DNA of 6,700 bases from an uncultured Eubacteriales bacterium (GCA_900319255.1 ONNU01000028.1:1-6700), one strand, 5' to 3'. Shown: positions 1 through 6,477, numbered from the stretch's first letter. The notes: generated from the sequence alone by a model not told the origin. Numbers and translations are program-made.

Positions 1-1
1 A

Positions 2-1450
2 AGAACAAGGTTTGCGCCAAGTCCGACAGGCTTTATGCATGTCGGCAATCTCAGAACGGCACTCTATGAGTACCTTATCGCAAAATCACTGGGCGGTGAT
101 TTTGTGCTGAGGATCGAGGATACCGATCAGGAAAGAAAGGTCGAGGGCGCTGTCGATATTATCTATAACACCCTTGAAAAAGCAGGTCTGAAGCATGACG
201 AGGGTCCTGATATCGGCGGAGAATACGGTCCCTATGTGCAGAGCGAAAGAAAGGATATGTATATGCCCTACGCTCAGCAGCTTCTTGAAAGCGGCAATGC
301 ATACCGCTGCTTCTGTACAAAGGAAAGACTTGACGGTCTGCGCGCTAACAGTGACGACCCCGGCGCAGGCTATGACAGACACTGCCGCGATCTTCCTCAG
401 GAGGAGATCCAGGAGCTTCTCGATAAGGGTACGCCCTTTGTTATCCGTCAGAAAATGCCCCTTGAGGGTACAACTACCTTTGAGGATGCCGTTTATGGTA
501 CTATCTCAGTTGAAAATGCTGAGCTGCAGGATCAGATACTCATAAAGGCAGACGGCTTCCCCACCTATAATTTTGCTAATGTTATAGATGACCATACCAT
601 GAATATAACCCATGTCGTAAGAGGCAGCGAGTACCTTTCTTCAACACCAAAGTATAACCTTCTTTATGAGGCTTTCGGATGGGAGATCCCTACTTATATC
701 CATCTTCCGCTTATCATGGGCAAAAATGATGACGGATCAATTTCAAAGCTTTCAAAGCGTCACGGCGCAACAAGCTTTGAGGATCTTGTAAAGGCAGGCT
801 TCCTGCCGGAGGCTATCATCAATTATATAGCACTTCTGGGATGGGCGCCCAAGGATAACAGGGAAATGTTTACCCTCAGTGAGCTTGCTGAAAACTTCGC
901 TATCGACGGTATCAGCAAATCTCCCGCAGTATTCGACTATGACAAGCTGGAGTGGTTCAACGGCGAATATATAAAGGCTATGACCACAGAGGAGTTTGCT
1001 CAGGCTGCAATGCCCTATTTCAGGCAGGCGCTGGGCAATAAGGAGCTTGACTATGTAAAGCTTGCGTCGATCCTTCAGCAGAGAACCACAAGACTTACCC
1101 AGATACCTGAAAAGATCGCTTTCTTTGCAGAGCAGCCGGATTATGATAGGGAGCTTTTCGTAAATAAAAAGAGCAAGACAAATCTTGAAAATGCCCCCGG
1201 ACTTCTCAAAGCCGGCATTGAAGCCCTTGAGGCTCTGGAAAGCTGGGATCACGACAGCATCCACGACTGCCTTATCGGTCTTGCGCAGAAGCTTGAGGTA
1301 AAGAACGGCACAGCTATGTGGCCTGTCCGTATCGCTGCATCCGGCATGACGGTCACTCCCGGCGGTGCAGTTGAGATACTTGATATACTTGGCAGAGAGG
1401 AGTCTATGGCAAGACTTCATAAGGGACTTGATAAGCTGACAGTGGAGTAA
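2..1450 (+). CDS. gltX: Glutamyl-tRNA synthetase (GluRS), 5' end cut by window edge
   Basis: Class I aminoacyl-tRNA synthetase that attaches glutamate to tRNA-Glu in the cytoplasm. The reading frame is open from base 2 and starts RTRFAPSPTGFMHVGN, so the true start lies a few codons before the window and the ATG at 35 is internal. Seen directly: the HIGH-type signature HVGN (from base 38), the RIEDTD motif, and the KMSKS-type signature KLSKR at 746-760. A CxC (308-316) followed by YxxxC (371-385) matches the zinc-binding pattern known from some GluRS and GluQRS proteins. The visible 482 residues fit a full-length family member of about 480-490. The C-terminal part (after about base 900) is the helical anticodon-binding region. 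Since glnS lies downstream, this enzyme may be a discriminating GluRS, but that is inference. The next gene follows 35 bases later with no terminator between, so co-transcription is likely. Confidence 0.97.
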   Translation, partial: RTRFAPSPTGFMHVGNLRTALYEYLIAKSLGGDFVLRIEDTDQERKVEGAVDIIYNTLEKAGLKHDEGPDIGGEYGPYVQSERKDMYMPYAQQLLESGNAYRCFCTKERLDGLRANSDDPGAGYDRHCRDLPQEEIQELLDKGTPFVIRQKMPLEGTTTFEDAVYGTISVENAELQDQILIKADGFPTYNFANVIDDHTMNITHVVRGSEYLSSTPKYNLLYEAFGWEIPTYIHLPLIMGKNDDGSISKLSKRHGATSFEDLVKAGFLPEAIINYIALLGWAPKDNREMFTLSELAENFAIDGISKSPAVFDYDKLEWFNGEYIKAMTTEEFAQAAMPYFRQALGNKELDYVKLASILQQRTTRLTQIPEKIAFFAEQPDYDRELFVNKKSKTNLENAPGLLKAGIEALEALESWDHDSIHDCLIGLAQKLEVKNGTAMWPVRIAASGMTVTPGGAVEILDILGREESMARLHKGLDKLTVE

Positions 1451-1470
1451 TGGCTGCAGCCGGGTATCAC

Positions 1471-1488
1471 AGGAGGTAGGTTGTTTTG
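1471..1488 (+). promoter_or_regulatory. Ribosome binding site with TTG start codon
   Basis: AGGAGG at 1471-1476 is a near-perfect Shine-Dalgarno sequence placed 9 bases before a TTG at 1486-1488. There is no ATG or GTG nearby in this frame. The TTG at 1481 is in another frame. The spacing therefore decides the start of the DUF3592-like gene as TTG 1486. Confidence 0.85.
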
Positions 1489-2580
1489 GATAAGAATAAT
1501 AATGATAACGGCTTTTACAACGGTTATGATAATAACGGATACGGTAATGCTTCACAGAATACTCCGAAAATGGATCAGCAAAGCTATGAAGCTCAGAGCC
1601 AGGCGCTGATAGATGCCTATAAAAGAGATCATCCCTCCGGCTCAAAAGAGGTGAGCTATGATGTTTATACGGGCAGAAATAAGTTCAAAAGAATGAAACA
1701 GCAGTGGGATATTGAAAGAGGCAGGGTAGATCCCACCGGTGTCGATGTCTATGCAGAGCCTACCGAAGAGCAGAAAATGCAGTATCAGAGAATGGCTGAT
1801 AATATCATGTATCAGCGCAGTCTTGGCAGCGGATATTCCAACGGAGGAAGCTCTCAGTATGATATGGTAGGCGGGAGCCGCCAGGACGGCGCGACCGGCG
1901 AAAGATATCAGAATACCGACAGCAATCCCTTCTATACCTCCTACGATCAGCAGCCCCAGGGCGGTCAGTATGATAACCCCTACGGTCAGCAGCCTAAGCC
2001 AGACGAAAGGCTGTATCATCCTCAGCAGGAGGAAAGACCGTATTCCCGGAAAAGAGTTGCCACTGTCAAGGATGGAAAAAGCCGTTTCATGCCGCAGATC
2101 ATGATAGGCGCGATAATTCTTGCTATTTGTATTATTGCGTTTGTTTTCGGTATGATAAATCACATTAACAGCCAGAGCTTTATTGACTCGGCAGATAAGG
2201 CTGACGGAAATACGACCTTTATTACACATACAACAAGAAACTTTCACAAAAGATATTCTGTCAGCTATGAATATAGATATAACGACCGCACCTATAAGGG
2301 CAGCGATGTAATGAATGAGGATCAGGCGGCTGAGCTTGGGCTGACAAAGAATTTTGTGATCTCAAATGTGCCGGTGACGGTCTATGTTGATCCGCAGAAT
2401 CCGAAGAAATCCACGCTTACCGCAGAGGCGGTCATCACTACGGGACCCCTGAGCTTTCTCACGCCCGTAGGCGGATTGATATTGCTTATATTCGGACTTG
2501 TAATATGGAACGATTTCCGTAACGGCCGCTACATGGTTACTGAGGACAGCGGAAAGATGAAGTTCGAGAGGATAAAATAA
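1486..2580 (+). CDS. Two-helix membrane protein with DUF3592-like extracytoplasmic domain and Q/N/Y/G-rich N-terminal half
   Basis: A 364-residue protein of unknown function. Residues 1 to about 200 are hydrophilic and low in complexity, rich in Asn, Gln, Tyr, Gly and Asp (for example the opening MDKNNNDNGFYNGYDNNGYG), and are probably disordered. A first membrane helix spans about residues 204-224 and a second about 322-341. The roughly 95 residues between them contain a V-x-Y-x-Y-x-Y pattern near YSVSYEYRYNDRTYKG and the segment VTVYVDPQNPKKSTL. Both resemble DUF3592 domains, where a YDP-x-NP-type motif precedes the last helix; I make this match from memory. Basic residues (SRKR, about 187-190) before helix 1 suggest a cytoplasmic N-terminal half with the domain between the helices outside. 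The short tail is cytoplasmic. It lies 35 bases after gltX and is probably read with it. I can assign no reaction or pathway. Confidence 0.88.
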   Translation: MDKNNNDNGFYNGYDNNGYGNASQNTPKMDQQSYEAQSQALIDAYKRDHPSGSKEVSYDVYTGRNKFKRMKQQWDIERGRVDPTGVDVYAEPTEEQKMQYQRMADNIMYQRSLGSGYSNGGSSQYDMVGGSRQDGATGERYQNTDSNPFYTSYDQQPQGGQYDNPYGQQPKPDERLYHPQQEERPYSRKRVATVKDGKSRFMPQIMIGAIILAICIIAFVFGMINHINSQSFIDSADKADGNTTFITHTTRNFHKRYSVSYEYRYNDRTYKGSDVMNEDQAAELGLTKNFVISNVPVTVYVDPQNPKKSTLTAEAVITTGPLSFLTPVGGLILLIFGLVIWNDFRNGRYMVTEDSGKMKFERIK

Positions 2581-2585
2581 AAAAC

Positions 2586-2622
2586 CTCTCCGTCACGGCA
2601 ATGCGTACTGTGACAAAGGGAG
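2586..2622. repeat. Imperfect hairpin just after the DUF3592-like gene, possible REP-like remnant or weak terminator
   Basis: GTCAC (2592-2596) pairs with GTGAC (2610-2614). CTCC-type bases on the left can pair with GGGAG on the right across an AAA bulge. On the + strand no T-run follows, so it is a poor forward terminator. Read on the - strand, the stem is followed by TTTTTTATTTT, which would be a better terminator, yet no - strand gene lies to its right. The AACCTCTCCGTCACGGC wording resembles dispersed hairpin repeats I associate with gut Clostridia; this is from memory and unchecked. Confidence 0.35.
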
Positions 2623-2711
2623 TATTACAACGGTAAAACTCTGAAGCTGATGACGTTGCTGTTTCAGCGGAGACAGGATGAGGCATTATACAGAAGCTGG
2701 CAGGAACTCTG

Positions 2712-2739
2712 GCTGCGCTGTAGAGATGAAAAGCGCAGC
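2712..2739 (+). other. Hairpin in the glnS leader
   Basis: GCTGCGCT (2712-2719) and AGCGCAGC (2732-2739) form a perfect 8-bp stem with a 12-base loop, 38 bases before the glnS start. No T-run follows, so it is not a standard terminator. The 197-base gap was read for a T-box (the conserved GGGTGG-ACCGCG-type segment) and none was seen. A transcription start somewhere in 2581-2740 is plausible, but I find no convincing -35/-10 pair. The stem might affect RNA stability or be incidental. Confidence 0.4.
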
Positions 2740-2777
2740 GCATTACGATAATTTATATAGTAGCAGGAGGAAAGAAA

Positions 2778-4448
2778 ATGGCAGAGGAAATCAGAGCCAC
2801 TAATAATTTTATAGAAAGCTTTATTATCGAGGATACTGCTCCGGGGGGAGCATATGAGGGCAAAAAGGTTCATACACGTTTTCCTCCCGAGCCTAACGGA
2901 TATCTGCATATCGGTCATGCAAAGGCTATGTGCATTGATTTCGGCATGGCAGAGAGATTCGGCGGTATCTGTAATCTGAGAATGGACGATACCAATCCCA
3001 CAAAGGAGGACGTTGAATATATCGACGCCATCAAGGAGGATATAAAATGGCTGGGCTTTGACTGGGAGGATCGCTTTTATTTTGCATCCGAGTATTTTGA
3101 GCAGATGTATGAATATGCAGTCGAGCTTATCAAAAAAGGGCTTGCGTATGTCTGTGAGCTTACTCCGGAGCAGATGAGGGAAAACAGGGGAGATCTTTCG
3201 ACTCCCGCAAAAAGCCCCTATCGTGACAGACCGGCGGAGGAAAGCCTGGAGCTTTTCGAGCGCATGAAAAACGGCGAATTTGAGGAGGGCAGAATGACCC
3301 TGCGCGCAAAGATAGATCTTGCCAGCGGTAATTTCAGCCTTCGTGATCCGGTCATTTACCGTATCAATAAAATACATCATCACAGAACAGGCGATAAATG
3401 GTGTATCTATCCCATGTACGATTTTGCGCATCCCATTGAGGACGCTATCGAGGGTATCACACATTCCCTCTGTACCCTTGAATTTGAAGCCCACAGACCG
3501 CTTTATGACTGGGTGATCGAGAATATCACAGCTCCCGCTAAGCCCAGACAGATCGAATTTGCAAGACTGGGCATCAATAATACTGTAATGAGCAAGAGAA
3601 AGCTTCGTCAGCTTGTGGAGGACGGCTATGTAAACGGCTGGGATGATCCCAGAATGCCCACACTCTGCGGTCTGAGAAGAAGAGGCTATACTCCCGCTTC
3701 AATACGCAATTTCTGCGAGGGAATAGGCGTTTCAAAGACAAACAGCGTTGTTGAATACAGCTTCCTTGAGCATTGCCTGAGAGATGATCTCAATGCAAAC
3801 GCAAAAAGAGTAATGTGTGTGCTTGACCCCATAAAGCTTGTTATCACCAATTACCCCGAGGGAAAAACAGAGACCTTTGAGGTGGAGAATAACCCCAATA
3901 AGGAAGAGGACGGCACAAGGACTATCACCTTCGGCAGAGAGGTCTGGATAGAATCCACCGATTTCCTGGAGGAAAAGGTAAAGGGCTATAACCGCTTCTA
4001 TCCCGGCAATGAGGTTCGCCTTAAATCTGCATATATCGTAAAATGCACCGGCTGCAAAAAGGATGAAAACGGCAAGGTGGTTGAGGTGTATGCGGAGTAC
4101 GATCCGGAAACAAGAGGCGGAGATACACCTGACGGAAGAAAGGTCAGGGGTACTGTGCATTGGGTAGATGTGAATAACAGCCTTGATGCTGAGGTCAGAC
4201 TGTATGATAACCTGTTCACTGACCCGGAGCCGGATACAGGCGATAAGAATTTCATCGACTATATAAGCCCGGACAGCCTGAAAATACTGAAGGGCTGCAA
4301 GATCGAGAGATCAGTCGAGGGCGCTGAATGTCCCATGAATTATCAGTTCATGCGTCATGGCTATTTCTGCATTGATAAGGACAGTTCCGCAGATGCAATG
4401 ATATTCAACCGCAGCGTATCCCTCAAGGATGGCTTCAAGAAAAAATAA
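2778..4448 (+). CDS. glnS: Glutaminyl-tRNA synthetase (GlnRS)
   Basis: Class I synthetase that attaches glutamine directly to tRNA-Gln in the cytoplasm. The 556-residue length is close to the E. coli enzyme (about 554). Seen directly: PPEPNGYLHIGHAKA with HIGH at residues 44-47, RMDDTNP near 68-74 (the Asp equivalent to the amino-acid-binding Asp of the E. coli enzyme lies here), and the KMSKS-type MSKRK at 271-275. The C-terminal two-barrel anticodon-binding region follows, recognisable from VLDPIKLVITNYPEG, from GTVHW at 458-462 and from RHGYFCID near the end. The ATG is supported by AGGAGG at 2765-2770, seven bases upstream. Many Gram-positive bacteria lack GlnRS and use GluRS plus GatCAB, so a direct GlnRS here is notable, though known in several Clostridia. 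It is the first gene of a tight three-gene cluster. Confidence 0.97.
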   Translation: MAEEIRATNNFIESFIIEDTAPGGAYEGKKVHTRFPPEPNGYLHIGHAKAMCIDFGMAERFGGICNLRMDDTNPTKEDVEYIDAIKEDIKWLGFDWEDRFYFASEYFEQMYEYAVELIKKGLAYVCELTPEQMRENRGDLSTPAKSPYRDRPAEESLELFERMKNGEFEEGRMTLRAKIDLASGNFSLRDPVIYRINKIHHHRTGDKWCIYPMYDFAHPIEDAIEGITHSLCTLEFEAHRPLYDWVIENITAPAKPRQIEFARLGINNTVMSKRKLRQLVEDGYVNGWDDPRMPTLCGLRRRGYTPASIRNFCEGIGVSKTNSVVEYSFLEHCLRDDLNANAKRVMCVLDPIKLVITNYPEGKTETFEVENNPNKEEDGTRTITFGREVWIESTDFLEEKVKGYNRFYPGNEVRLKSAYIVKCTGCKKDENGKVVEVYAEYDPETRGGDTPDGRKVRGTVHWVDVNNSLDAEVRLYDNLFTDPEPDTGDKNFIDYISPDSLKILKGCKIERSVEGAECPMNYQFMRHGYFCIDKDSSADAMIFNRSVSLKDGFKKK

Positions 4449-4449
4449 T

Positions 4450-4465
4450 GGAGGTCAGGAGCGTG
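4450..4465 (+). promoter_or_regulatory. Ribosome binding site that favours a GTG start at 4463
   Basis: GGAGGT at 4450-4455 lies seven bases before GTG 4463-4465, the ideal spacing. The overlapping ATG at 4448 (shared TAATG with the glnS stop) has only an A-rich stretch upstream without a Shine-Dalgarno sequence, and the GGAGGT would lie inside its coding sequence. The downstream GTG is therefore the better start. Translational coupling from the glnS stop could still use the ATG. Confidence 0.65.
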
Positions 4466-4861
4466 AGATTTCCGAGACCGATACTTAATCAGAAGTTATG
4501 TCTGCTGCTTTTTGCGGCTGGGGTGGCAATAAGCGTTGCCGCCGACCTGCTGGGAATAAGCGCAGTTACAGTCGAACCGGTGTTCGGCAAACAGATCATA
4601 CCTGTTAACCCGGTGATACTGACCGCCTGCATATACGCTGCGGGGGGTATCATAACGGGCATAATGACCAAAAGACGGGGAAATGCCCCTTTTTACGGCG
4701 CAAGCCTTGGTCAGTGTCAGTTTTTGCTGCCTGCGATAATGTATATGATAACAGGCAGCGGTGAGCCGATGGATATAGTCTGGCGCACGCTTTGCGGAAT
4801 ACCCCTGACAGCGGCAGCAGCGTTCATTTCATTTACTATAAAACGGCTTATCAGAAAGTAA
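4463..4861 (+). CDS. Small four-helix membrane protein, unknown function
   Basis: A 132-residue hydrophobic protein counted from the GTG start (137 residues if the ATG at 4448 is used). Four likely membrane helices span about residues 12-31, 50-68, 78-97 and 105-126. The basic loop TKRRG (69-73) between helices 2 and 3 and the basic tail KRLIRK suggest, by the positive-inside rule, that both ends and that loop face the cytoplasm. Helices are rich in Ala and Gly, and the third contains a GQCQF sequence. I recognise no catalytic motif and no named family. It starts 14 bases after the glnS stop (or overlaps it by one base with the ATG start) and ends 14 bases before the glmU-like start, so it belongs to the same operon. 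Its position between a tRNA synthetase and a cell-wall precursor gene does not define its role. Confidence 0.85.
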   Translation: MRFPRPILNQKLCLLLFAAGVAISVAADLLGISAVTVEPVFGKQIIPVNPVILTACIYAAGGIITGIMTKRRGNAPFYGASLGQCQFLLPAIMYMITGSGEPMDIVWRTLCGIPLTAAAAFISFTIKRLIRK

Positions 4862-4875
4862 AGGAGGTAATATTC

Positions 4876-5850
4876 ATGGAAAATATCAGCGCAGTAATAC
4901 TTGCCGGCGGCGAGGGAAAAAGAATGAAGTCAAACCGCCCGAAGGTGCTCAGCGAGGTCATGTTCCAGCCTATGATAAAATGGGTGATTGACGCTGTGCG
5001 CGAGGCAGGAATAGAGGATATCTGCGTTGTCACAGGCAGCAAAAGAGAATTTGTCGAGGAATATCTGAAAAGCCTGCCCTTTGAGGTGGAAACGGTTTTC
5101 CAGCCCGAAAGACTGGGTACAGGTCACGCTGTCATGATGGCAAGACCTTTCCTTGAAAAGCACAGAAGCAGCGATGTTCTGATACTCAACGGCGATGCCC
5201 CGTTTATCGGCGTTGATACAATAAAAGGCGCATATAATACACAGAACCGGGGCGGAGAAGCTGCTGAAAACAGAGGCTGCACCGTTATTTCCGCTGAGGT
5301 GGAGGATCCCACCGGCTATGGCAGGATAGTGCGTGAAAGCGGAGAAGGCATGAGCGCGCTTAAAGCGATAGTGGAGGAAAAGGAAGCTGACGATGAGACC
5401 AGACGGATCCGAGAGGTCAATTCCGGCGCATACTGGTTCAGCACAGATGAGCTTCTCGGCGCTCTTGACAAGCTGAAAAAAAGCGAAAAGACAGGGGAGT
5501 ATTATCTTACCGATACAATAGAGATCATCAAGAACAGCGGAAAAGCAGTAATGGCTCATAAGGCTGAAAATTCCGATTCCGTGCTCGGCGCAAACGACTG
5601 CATCCAGCTTGCTCAGCTTAATGAGATCGCCAGAATGAGGATCATCCGAGAGCATCAGAAAAACGGCGTGAATATCCCCTGCACAGACGGCGTTATGATC
5701 GGCAGGGATGTTGAGATAGCTGCAAATACGACAATACTTCCCGCAACGGTCATCAGGGGAAAGACCACCATAGGCTCATTCTGTGAGATAGGTCCCGCCG
5801 CGCTTATCGAGGATCGTGAGATCCCTGACGGGCATAAGACTGAAAAATGA
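4876..5850 (+). CDS. GlmU-type GlcNAc-1-phosphate uridylyltransferase lacking most of the acetyltransferase domain
   Basis: A 324-residue protein resembling the N-terminal pyrophosphorylase domain of GlmU, which makes UDP-GlcNAc from UTP and GlcNAc-1-phosphate for peptidoglycan. Start ATG 4876 is chosen because AAGGAGGT (4861-4868) lies seven bases upstream; the open frame reaches back to 4792 inside the previous gene. Motifs in order: LAGGEGKRMKSNRPKVL (9-25, UTP binding), LGTGHAV (80-86), NGDAPF with metal-binding Asp107, TGYGRIV (146-152), IVEEK with Glu167, NSGAY (182-186), EYYLTD (208-213), and Asn240 in GAND, which fits the second metal ligand. The nucleotidyltransferase core looks intact. 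From about residue 270 a few hexapeptide-like turns start a left-handed beta-helix, but the protein stops there. Full GlmU has about 455 residues and carries its acetyltransferase active site in the missing part. No continuation is seen downstream in other frames. Another sugar-1-phosphate substrate is possible. Confidence 0.9.
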   Translation: MENISAVILAGGEGKRMKSNRPKVLSEVMFQPMIKWVIDAVREAGIEDICVVTGSKREFVEEYLKSLPFEVETVFQPERLGTGHAVMMARPFLEKHRSSDVLILNGDAPFIGVDTIKGAYNTQNRGGEAAENRGCTVISAEVEDPTGYGRIVRESGEGMSALKAIVEEKEADDETRRIREVNSGAYWFSTDELLGALDKLKKSEKTGEYYLTDTIEIIKNSGKAVMAHKAENSDSVLGANDCIQLAQLNEIARMRIIREHQKNGVNIPCTDGVMIGRDVEIAANTTILPATVIRGKTTIGSFCEIGPAALIEDREIPDGHKTEK

Positions 5851-5912
5851 ATAATTATTTCGGTGCCTGATTTTTCCGGGATTGTGTCAGTACCATCGTT
5901 ATTCAATTTTCA
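5841..5912 (+). terminator. Long hairpin across the glmU-like stop codon, candidate terminator
   Basis: TGAAAA-a-TGAATAA (5841-5854) pairs with TTATTCA-a-TTTTCA (5899-5912) at 13 of 14 positions. Inside it GGTG-c-CTGA (5862-5870) pairs with TCAGTACC (5887-5894), with one bulge and one G-T pair, around a 16-base loop. The right arm ends in ATTTT, but a clean T-run is missing. It lies exactly at the end of the operon, so a role as 3' end or terminator is reasonable, though AT-rich pairing may be partly chance. Confidence 0.4.
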
Positions 5913-5924
5913 ATCCCTGTTCCA

Positions 5925-6106
5925 AATTACGAGAATTACGAGGATTACGAGGGTTTTATATATCTTTCTATTTATAAATCCTTCTTTTTTAGGAATTTTC
6001 TCGTAATGTTCGTAATTGAGCAGCGATAAACCCAGTGTTCATCAGGGTTTCAGCAATTACGAGGGAAAGCGGAATCCCTCGTAATATCTCGTGATTTCTT
6101 TGTAAT
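5925..6106. repeat. Cluster of ATTACGAG / CTCGTAAT repeats in both orientations
   Basis: Three tandem 9-base units on the + strand occupy 5925-5933 (AATTACGAG), 5934-5942 (AATTACGAG) and 5943-5951 (GATTACGAG). Two inverted units, also 9 bases apart, lie at 6000-6008 (CTCGTAATG) and 6009-6017 (TTCGTAATT). A single forward unit is at 6056-6063, and inverted ones are at 6078-6085 (CTCGTAAT), 6088-6095 (CTCGTGAT) and 6099-6106 (TTTGTAAT). The forward triplet can pair with the inverted doublet at 16 of 18 positions. The pattern resembles iterons or a dispersed repeat family. No Rep or partition gene is near, which argues against a plasmid-type origin. Confidence 0.8.
6009..6085. other. Pair of mutually exclusive hairpins built from the ATTACGAG repeats
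   Basis: TCGTAATTG (6010-6018) pairs perfectly with CAATTACGA (6054-6062), enclosing a second stem AAACCC (6028-6033) / GGGTTT (6045-6050). The same ATTACGAG block at 6056-6066 can instead pair with TCCCTCGTAAT at 6075-6085 in a perfect 11-bp stem with an 8-base loop. The two folds share bases 6056-6062 and cannot coexist, as in attenuators. No gene follows that would be controlled, so this may only reflect the repeats. Confidence 0.55.
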
Positions 6107-6154
6107 GTGACCAAAATCATCACGTCTGAATAATCAGGAGCCGCGCAATCTATG

Positions 6155-6198
6155 AAAAATTTCCGGGACTTAGCCCATGAGCAGCCCCGGAATATTTT
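6155..6198. terminator. Terminator-like hairpin with A-run before and T-rich run after
   Basis: TTCCGGG (6161-6167) pairs with CCCGGAA (6186-6192) around an 18-base loop. After a 2x2 mismatch, AAAA (6155-6158) can pair with TTTT (6195-6198). The sequence following the stem is TATTTTATTTC. This layout fits a bidirectional Rho-independent terminator, although it lies 300 bases after the last gene and the loop is long. Confidence 0.4.
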
Positions 6199-6247
6199 AT
6201 TTCCCACCCCCCAACTACAGCTCGCTAATACCTGAATCCATGAAACT

Positions 6248-6265
6248 CAAGGGGGACACCCCTTG
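6248..6265. repeat. Short perfect GC hairpin
   Basis: CAAGGGG (6248-6254) and CCCCTTG (6259-6265) form a perfect 7-bp stem with the 4-base loop GACA. Flanking AAAC (6243-6246) and GGTTT (6267-6271) can extend it with a mismatch or bulge. No T-run follows directly. It looks like one unit of the dispersed hairpin family filling this region. Confidence 0.6.
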
Positions 6266-6395
6266 TGGTTTCCGCCTTTTGATTCACCAAAGTAGAAACA
6301 CTAATGAAGTATGGCTCAGGGCAATAAAGCAGAACTGCGGATTTGAGAGTTATTCTTTATACCGTGGCTTCTATTAACTGCTGACTTCTTCCAAG

Positions 6396-6414
6396 GCAGC
6401 GGCAAAGCCGCTGC
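6396..6414. repeat. Perfect 8-bp hairpin with three-base loop
   Basis: GCAGCGGC (6396-6403) and GCCGCTGC (6407-6414) pair perfectly around AAA. It lies four bases before the much longer hairpin at 6418-6477, so the two probably form one element. Confidence 0.7.
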
Positions 6415-6417
6415 GGA

Positions 6418-6477
6418 CAAAAGGGGAGAACCACAAGAGGGTGGCTGACGCCCCCCTCTTAAGGTTCTCCCCTTTTG
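6418..6477. repeat. 60-base hairpin with 15-bp perfect outer stem
   Basis: CAAAAGGGGAGAACC (6418-6432) is the exact reverse complement of GGTTCTCCCCTTTTG (6463-6477). Inside, after a 2x2 mismatch, AAGAGGG (6435-6441) pairs with CCCTCTT (6454-6460), then GG with CC around a loop of about six bases. The A-run at the start and T-run at the end make it look like a bidirectional terminator, but the T-run is part of the stem. Such a long, nearly perfect hairpin is more typical of a REP or MITE-like mobile repeat. Its right end runs into the inverted repeat listed next. Confidence 0.8.

Noticed and set aside
752..1645. 297-codon open frame on the - strand opposite gltX
   Set aside because: It is a shadow of the gltX reading frame, with Cys/His/Tyr-rich composition typical of antisense frames and no ribosome site.
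2747..2752. GATAAT as -10 box of a glnS promoter
   Set aside because: No -35 box lies at suitable distance, and the resulting transcript would begin almost at the ribosome binding site.
2581..2777. T-box riboswitch ahead of glnS
   Set aside because: The conserved T-box segment and a following terminator/antiterminator pair are absent.
5925..6106. CRISPR array or plasmid origin
   Set aside because: The repeats are only 8-9 bases with no unique spacers of regular size, occur in both orientations, and no cas, rep or par gene is near.
5989..6207. 72-codon open frame on the - strand starting with GTG
   Set aside because: It runs through the ATTACGAG repeats and the 6155-6198 hairpin. The purine-rich stretch before it is part of a G-run rather than a spaced Shine-Dalgarno, and the product resembles nothing known to me.
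6177..6377. 66-codon open frame on the + strand
   Set aside because: It starts inside the loop of a terminator-like hairpin, has no ribosome site and its composition is not protein-like.
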